From Amoebophrya sp. AT5.2 (taxonomy: Eukaryota > Sar > Dinophyceae > Syndiniales > Amoebophryaceae), in the NCBI GenBank assembly GCA_005223375.1, contig RXOD01004641.1, positions 1 through 19,619 of the forward strand: a stretch of 19,619 bases of DNA, written 5' to 3'. Under the pieces are notes generated by a model. It made no database searches. It was not told the DNA's origin and saw only the letters and a list, made by a program, of their open reading frames with translations. Below, piece after piece: positions 15,901 through 19,619 of the stretch (the stretch's first letter is position 1; each line of letters starts with the position of its first letter). The position numbers were made by a program, and so were the translations under genes.

Positions 15901-15974
15901 TCCACCTGGACCTGGTGCTGGTTTGCAGGTTTACCTGTACTAGGCGCCTCCTAGTCCTACTCCTTAGTCCTTAG

Positions 15975-16006
15975 CGATAGCGCTACATTTCGATAGCGCT
16001 ACATTT
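15975..16006. repeat. Perfect 16-bp tandem duplication
   Basis: CGATAGCGCTACATTT occurs twice back to back (15975-15990 and 15991-16006) with no mismatch. It is non-coding. Each copy carries the palindromic core AGCGCT. It is either very recent slippage or a duplicated binding site. Confidence 0.95.
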
Positions 16007-16579
16007 CATGAAACCACGAGTGTGCATGACAAAATCAAATCGTCACGTCGCTAAGTATACGATTTCTTCGAATAAAGACCACACGTCGACACGACACGAT
16101 CCCACGACCAACTTCACTCTTTTTTCGAAGGCATATCTCTCGGCCTCGGGAGTATGAACAACGAGCACACAACCTTAAATCATACCGAGCTTGTTTTTTT
16201 CGATTTGTCCGCGCACATCAGCACATCACGACGTTCGTTGTGTGATACGGCAGAACAACTAGCAACAGCAACACGAACCTCCTTCTGCATCGGCTGACAC
16301 AAATACAGCTGCAGAGGATCATCACTGACCGATAAGAGGCCCTGTCGTTCGCGCGTTTACACCAGCAGCTGCAAGCAGAAAGGATGCCACTGCCGATGCT
16401 GCGGGTAGCTATAGCACAGATCATACGGCCGAGCGGTTTCTCCAACATTTCGCAGCATCGTGCCAGTTCTCGTAGCAAAATATGCACGAGAGCAAGATTA
16501 TGCTCTCAACATCCATCGTAGAAGTTAGAGTCTCGAATTCGGAAAACAAGCCACGAAAAATGAAAACAAATCATCGTGG

Positions 16580-17191
16580 TCATTTCTTTCCTCCGCCTTT
16601 TCCGAGTTTTTCGGTTTTGGTTTGCTTCACTCTGGCGTTGATTTCTTCTGCGGTGAGGAAGGTGGGCATGTTTCCAAAGTTCTTTGCCCGCGACGCGTCT
16701 TCGTCCGACTTGAGCTTTCGGCGCACGATTCCCTCCACATGCTGCCGAATCATGCTGCTACGGATATCCTCCGCGAACTCGAGTTTGCTGTACAGCTGCG
16801 TCGCCCGCGCGAGCCGCATGCAGAGGCGCGCGAACTCCATCGGTTCGATCAGGTACTTGTCCACGTCGGCCTCCCCAAAGAACTGGCACTCCTGCAGGAA
16901 CTTCTGAAACGCGGTTTTCAGGTTCGTCAGCACCTCCTGCCGCCACTCCACCAGCCAGGGGCGGAGCACCGTCGCGAAGTTCAGCGACGCCAGGTTGGCC
17001 AGCGCGGGAGACTGCTGGAGCAAAGCCTGGACGGCCTCCTCGTCCTGAAAGCCGCGGGCCTCGAGCGGGCCAAAGTGGTTGCGCAAATGAGCGAATAAAA
17101 GCTGCTTGCGCTCGTGCAAGTAGTCCTGCTTCCACCGGTCGAGAACCTGCGTCAGCTCCTGATCCACAGACTCGGCGTCGATGGAGGCAGC
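16580..17191 (-). CDS. Prp40-like splicing factor, exon B (C-terminal part)
   Basis: This exon continues the WW/FF protein encoded at 17486-19619. It starts right after a strong acceptor (TTCTACTTCTTTCAG) and reads AASIDAESVDQELTQVLDRW onward, 203 codons, to the stop at 16580. The join is phase 0 (GDQLE followed by AASID), so no frame correction is needed. The content is helical and charged, like the later FF-type or linker helices of the family: DRWKQDYLHERKQLLFAHLR, then FQDEEAVQALLQQ, and a repeated pattern further on (LKTAFQKFLQECQFF, about 80-95). The tail is Lys-rich (KTEKLGKGGGKK) and may serve nuclear import or RNA contact. The bounds of individual FF repeats in this exon are unclear by eye. 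Confidence 0.82.
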   Translation of the reverse strand, partial: AASIDAESVDQELTQVLDRWKQDYLHERKQLLFAHLRNHFGPLEARGFQDEEAVQALLQQSPALANLASLNFATVLRPWLVEWRQEVLTNLKTAFQKFLQECQFFGEADVDKYLIEPMEFARLCMRLARATQLYSKLEFAEDIRSSMIRQHVEGIVRRKLKSDEDASRAKNFGNMPTFLTAEEINARVKQTKTEKLGKGGGKK

Positions 17192-17485
17192 CTGAAAGAA
17201 GTAGAATTTGCGTGGGTATCACGTTTCTTTGGACGATAGGGATAGCATCCTTGGATTATATCTTTGAATTAGATTAGAAAAGGAAGACTCATTGAGATTG
17301 ATTCATCTTGCTCTATGCGACGTACTCGTGGTACTGTTGATTGTACTTATTTGAGGGGCGTTGTACTCGGCTTCCATTTCCTCTATCATCCGACTCCGAG
17401 CAGGAGCATGGAACAAAGAAAGCGAGTCGAAAGCGCTCGATGGATCCCAGGATAGAAAAAAAAGTATCGAATCGTAACTACATAC
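17192..17485 (-). other. Spliceosomal intron (294 bp, GT-AG, phase 0)
   Basis: On the minus strand the donor is GAG/GTATGT at 17485 and the acceptor is CTACTTCTTTCAG/GCTGCC at 17192. Splicing joins two GC-rich helical coding blocks in frame. The intron is AT-richer than either exon. Its first 60 codons remain open in the exon A frame, to a stop at 17303, so an unspliced transcript would make a shorter protein with a different C-terminus. Confidence 0.85.
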
Positions 17486-19619
17486 CTCAAGTTGATCCCC
17501 AAATTTTTCCCTGAACTTTTCCTCCCACCCCACTGCTTTCAGTGCCTCTCTCCCGCTTTCGCACGACCATGCCTTCTCTTTCAGTTTCTCGAACCAGACC
17601 GAGGAAAGCGTTGTTGCGATCTCCTGCTGGAGCCTCTTCTTCTTCAGCTCGACCAGCTCCATTTCATTTCGCGCCATCTGTTCCTCCCGTTTTCTCTTCG
17701 CCGACACTAGCCGGCCCGATTGGTGCCTCTTTCGGATCACGTCGTCGTAGATCGCCTCGCACTCCGCGCCCGACAGCGCCTTGTGGGAGAGGCGGCTCGC
17801 GATTTGTCCGTACTTGGGGAATGCAATGTCTTCGTCGTCTTCGGCCCCATGATCTCCCGGCCGTTTGTTCGACGCCGCAGCAGCCCTCGAAGACGAGCTC
17901 GACCCTCCCGCGACAATGCTTCCGCGGTTTTGTTTGTTCTGCGCTGCGAACCCCGTCAGAAACAGATCCACTTGCTCCGCAAACTCCTTCTTTCCCTCCA
18001 GCGCCCTCGTTTCGTTCTCCTCCGTCAACTTCTCCAGCGCTTCTTTGATCAGCCGCTCCCGCTCCTGCTTGTCTGACACCGCTTTCCACGCCGCGTCGCG
18101 CTCGACGTGCCGCTCCACCCCCCGGTACACCATCGCCATGTTCCCCATCCGGTTCTGGTTGCGGAACATCTTCAGCGTGTCCTGTACGCGCGTGTTCTTC
18201 TCGAGAAGAGCCCGGAAGTTGAGCAGCTTTTCCTTTTTCGCGGTGAGCTCGGCCTCGTGCTGCTCCTGCTTGATTTTTTTCCCCATCACCGAAAACAGTG
18301 CGGGTCGCTCCTTCGCAGGAACCGCGTTGAACCGACTCTCGTGGACCATACTCGGCAGCGCAGTCGCGTAGTCGGTGTCCTGGAGCTTCAGCTCGGCGAC
18401 CATCTCTTTGAACGCGAGGTAAGCCTGCAGGCCGCTGTGCACCGGCGCCGCCGCCTTCCCGCTCGTCCCTTCGCCGTCGTCCTCGTCAGCAGAAGATTCG
18501 TCGTCGTCGCGGCCAGCTCCTGGCGCACGCGGTTTCTGAGCGCCGCCTTGTTCCTCTTCCTCGCCCGGGAGTTCTTCCCCCGCACTGTAGCAATACGGAT
18601 CCCCCACTGCTCCGCCGTCTTCATCGGCGCCATCCATTTCTCGCTGCGGCACGACGTCGTCGTCCTCGTCGCCGTCGTCGTCCGGAATGACGAAGTCGTC
18701 GAGTTCGGCGTCCGCTTCCTCCATCTCTTCCAGTTCTTGCTTGATTTCCTCCGGCGCGATCCAAACGGACGTTTCCGTGTCGCGATTGTGGTAGAAAACC
18801 AACCCCGAGGTCGTGGTCACCTTGAGCCACTTCGTGCTGCCGACCGCCGACCAGTCTTCAGCCTCACCGACTCTTGGTCGCTTGTCCTGGATCACGATCT
18901 TCTTCGCGCCGCCGGGGGGCTTCGCATTGGAGCTCGAAGACGAGGATGAGGAAGCGCACGGCACAGCTCCACTCGATGGTATTATCCAGCACTTTTTCCC
19001 CGTCTTCGCATGGCGGAAAAAGTCGAAGCCTTCTTTCGTCGTGTGCTTCTCGTACACTTCTTGCTCCTGCCGAGTGAGGTTTTCGTCGTCGTCGTCCTCT
19101 GCACCAGGCACGGCGAGCTGGGGGAACCAGATATCCTGACCGCCTCCCCCTTTTTTTCCCGCACCCTTCTTACCGCCACCGAAAGCAAACGCAGCCTTTC
19201 CCGCCGATCCGCCCAGTTGCCACTGGCCGTTGACGAACCGCAAATTCGGCCCCGCCAGCGCCTCGAAAAATTTAGGGCCCAGCATCATGGCGGTTTGCGG
19301 CAGGTTCAGCATTTTCTGCACGCCCTCGACGCCGCCTCCCCCCGCCGCATTTCCGTACACGCGCAGGAAGAGCAACGCTAGCTGCTGGTCCCGCTCCGCG
19401 TCTGAGAAGTCGTCCAAATTGTCCAGCGCAGCCGCGGAGAGCAGCGTGCTTTGCGCGGCAAGCATCGACGACTGCTGGTGGCCGATCTGCGCCGACGCAT
19501 TTAGGTAGGACTGCATCTGCATCTGGGGGGTGTTTGCCATCATCTGCATCTGCGGATTCATCATCACCGGCGCCGCAGCTTTGCTGGTGCTCACAGGCGG
19601 GGCTGGAAGCTGCTGCTCT
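17486..19619 (-). CDS. Prp40/TCERG1-like WW- and FF-domain splicing factor, exon A (5' truncated)
   Basis: The frame is open to the window edge (first full codon at 19618), so the N-terminus is missing; 711 codons are present. Residues 18-60 are Met/Gln-rich. A degenerate first WW-like repeat lies at about 186-214 (VYEKHTTKEGFDFFRHAKTG then CWIIP), with Tyr at the first Trp position. The second WW repeat at about 263-290 is canonical (KWLKVTTTSGLVFYHN, with W264, W286 and P289). A serine run separates the two. After an acidic Asp/Glu tract (about 295-385), FF-type repeats begin: AYLAFKEMVAELKLQDTDYA (from about 398) with RFNAVPAKERPALF, then NFRALLEKNTRV with AAWKAVSDKQERERL (about 467-525). 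Proteins with this order (Prp40 in U1 snRNP, TCERG1) bind proline-rich partners through WW and the polymerase tail or splicing factors through FF, linking 5' splice-site recognition to transcription. The helices continue into exon B. The WW-FF class is secure; the choice between Prp40 and TCERG1 favours Prp40 on the two-WW layout. Confidence 0.85.

Larger units (their letters stand above)
15824..16579. other. Intergenic region with a tandem duplication; no gene seen
   Basis: This lies between the Prp40-like stop and the secreted-protein start. A perfect 16-bp tandem duplication sits at 15975-16006, next to short TCCTAGTCC/TCCTTAGTCC repeats (15949-15974). A minus-strand frame at 16487-16218 has GTG rather than ATG at its head and codon use unlike the genes, so I do not call it. 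A pyrimidine-rich AG at 15882 is a likely acceptor for the downstream gene. Nothing else is recognisable. Confidence 0.45.

Noticed and set aside
16218..16487. An 89-codon minus-strand frame with Cys-rich and Leu-rich parts
   Set aside because: Its head is GTG rather than ATG, its codon use is unlike the genes, and no acceptor or partner exon is evident.
17303..17485. The frame beyond exon A as the true C-terminus of the Prp40-like protein
   Set aside because: The GTATGT donor and the strong pyrimidine-AG acceptor at 17192 restore a phase-0 join to a long helical exon that fits the family better. The read-through is kept only as a retention isoform.
1..19619. Bacterial-style systems (operons with ribosome sites, CRISPR, insertion sequences, toxin-antitoxin pairs)
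   Set aside because: I saw no such repeats or protein families, and the intron, WW/FF protein and PNKP-like protein indicate eukaryotic DNA.

Overview
The window looks like protist nuclear DNA rather than bacterial DNA. It holds large open frames with GC-rich third codon positions, Ser/Ala/Pro-rich low-complexity proteins, a spliceosomal GT-AG intron that joins two FF-type coding blocks in phase, and relatives of the eukaryotic PNKP 3'-phosphatase and of Prp40/TCERG1 splicing factors. Every convincing gene is on the minus strand. Dense one-way gene order with pyrimidine-rich AG sites upstream of several start codons fits an alveolate, for example a dinoflagellate or syndinian relative. That placement is inference; the sequence alone does not prove the taxon.

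Layout in transcription order, from high to low coordinates: (1) a 5'-truncated WW/FF-domain Prp40-like splicing factor in two exons (19619-17486 and 17191-16580); (2) a signal-peptide-bearing low-complexity acidic protein (15823-14483); (3) a 738-residue protein with a structured N-terminal half and an acidic C-terminal half (14280-12064), which shares a rare SFLE motif with its neighbour; (4) a giant 1545-residue, probably disordered Ser/Pro-rich protein (11485-6848); (5) a short coding-like stretch that I cannot assign (5988-5815); (6) an 840-residue single-pass membrane protein with a long coiled coil and 17 N-glycosylation sequons on one side of the membrane (5612-3090); (7) a PNKP/Tpp1-type polynucleotide 3'-phosphatase-like HAD protein with altered catalytic motifs (2791-1682); (8) the start of a small secreted protein cut by the window edge (389-1).

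The genes do not form an obvious pathway. One acts in pre-mRNA splicing and one probably in DNA-end repair. At least three (1-389, 3090-5612, 14483-15823) look secreted or membrane-bound and have no family I recognise. The best candidates for new biology are the glycosylated coiled-coil membrane protein and the adjacent SFLE-motif pair. Start codons are first in-frame ATGs unless stated. Upstream exons are likely for several genes and cannot be resolved without transcripts. I saw no tRNA, rRNA, CRISPR array or recognisable transposase.
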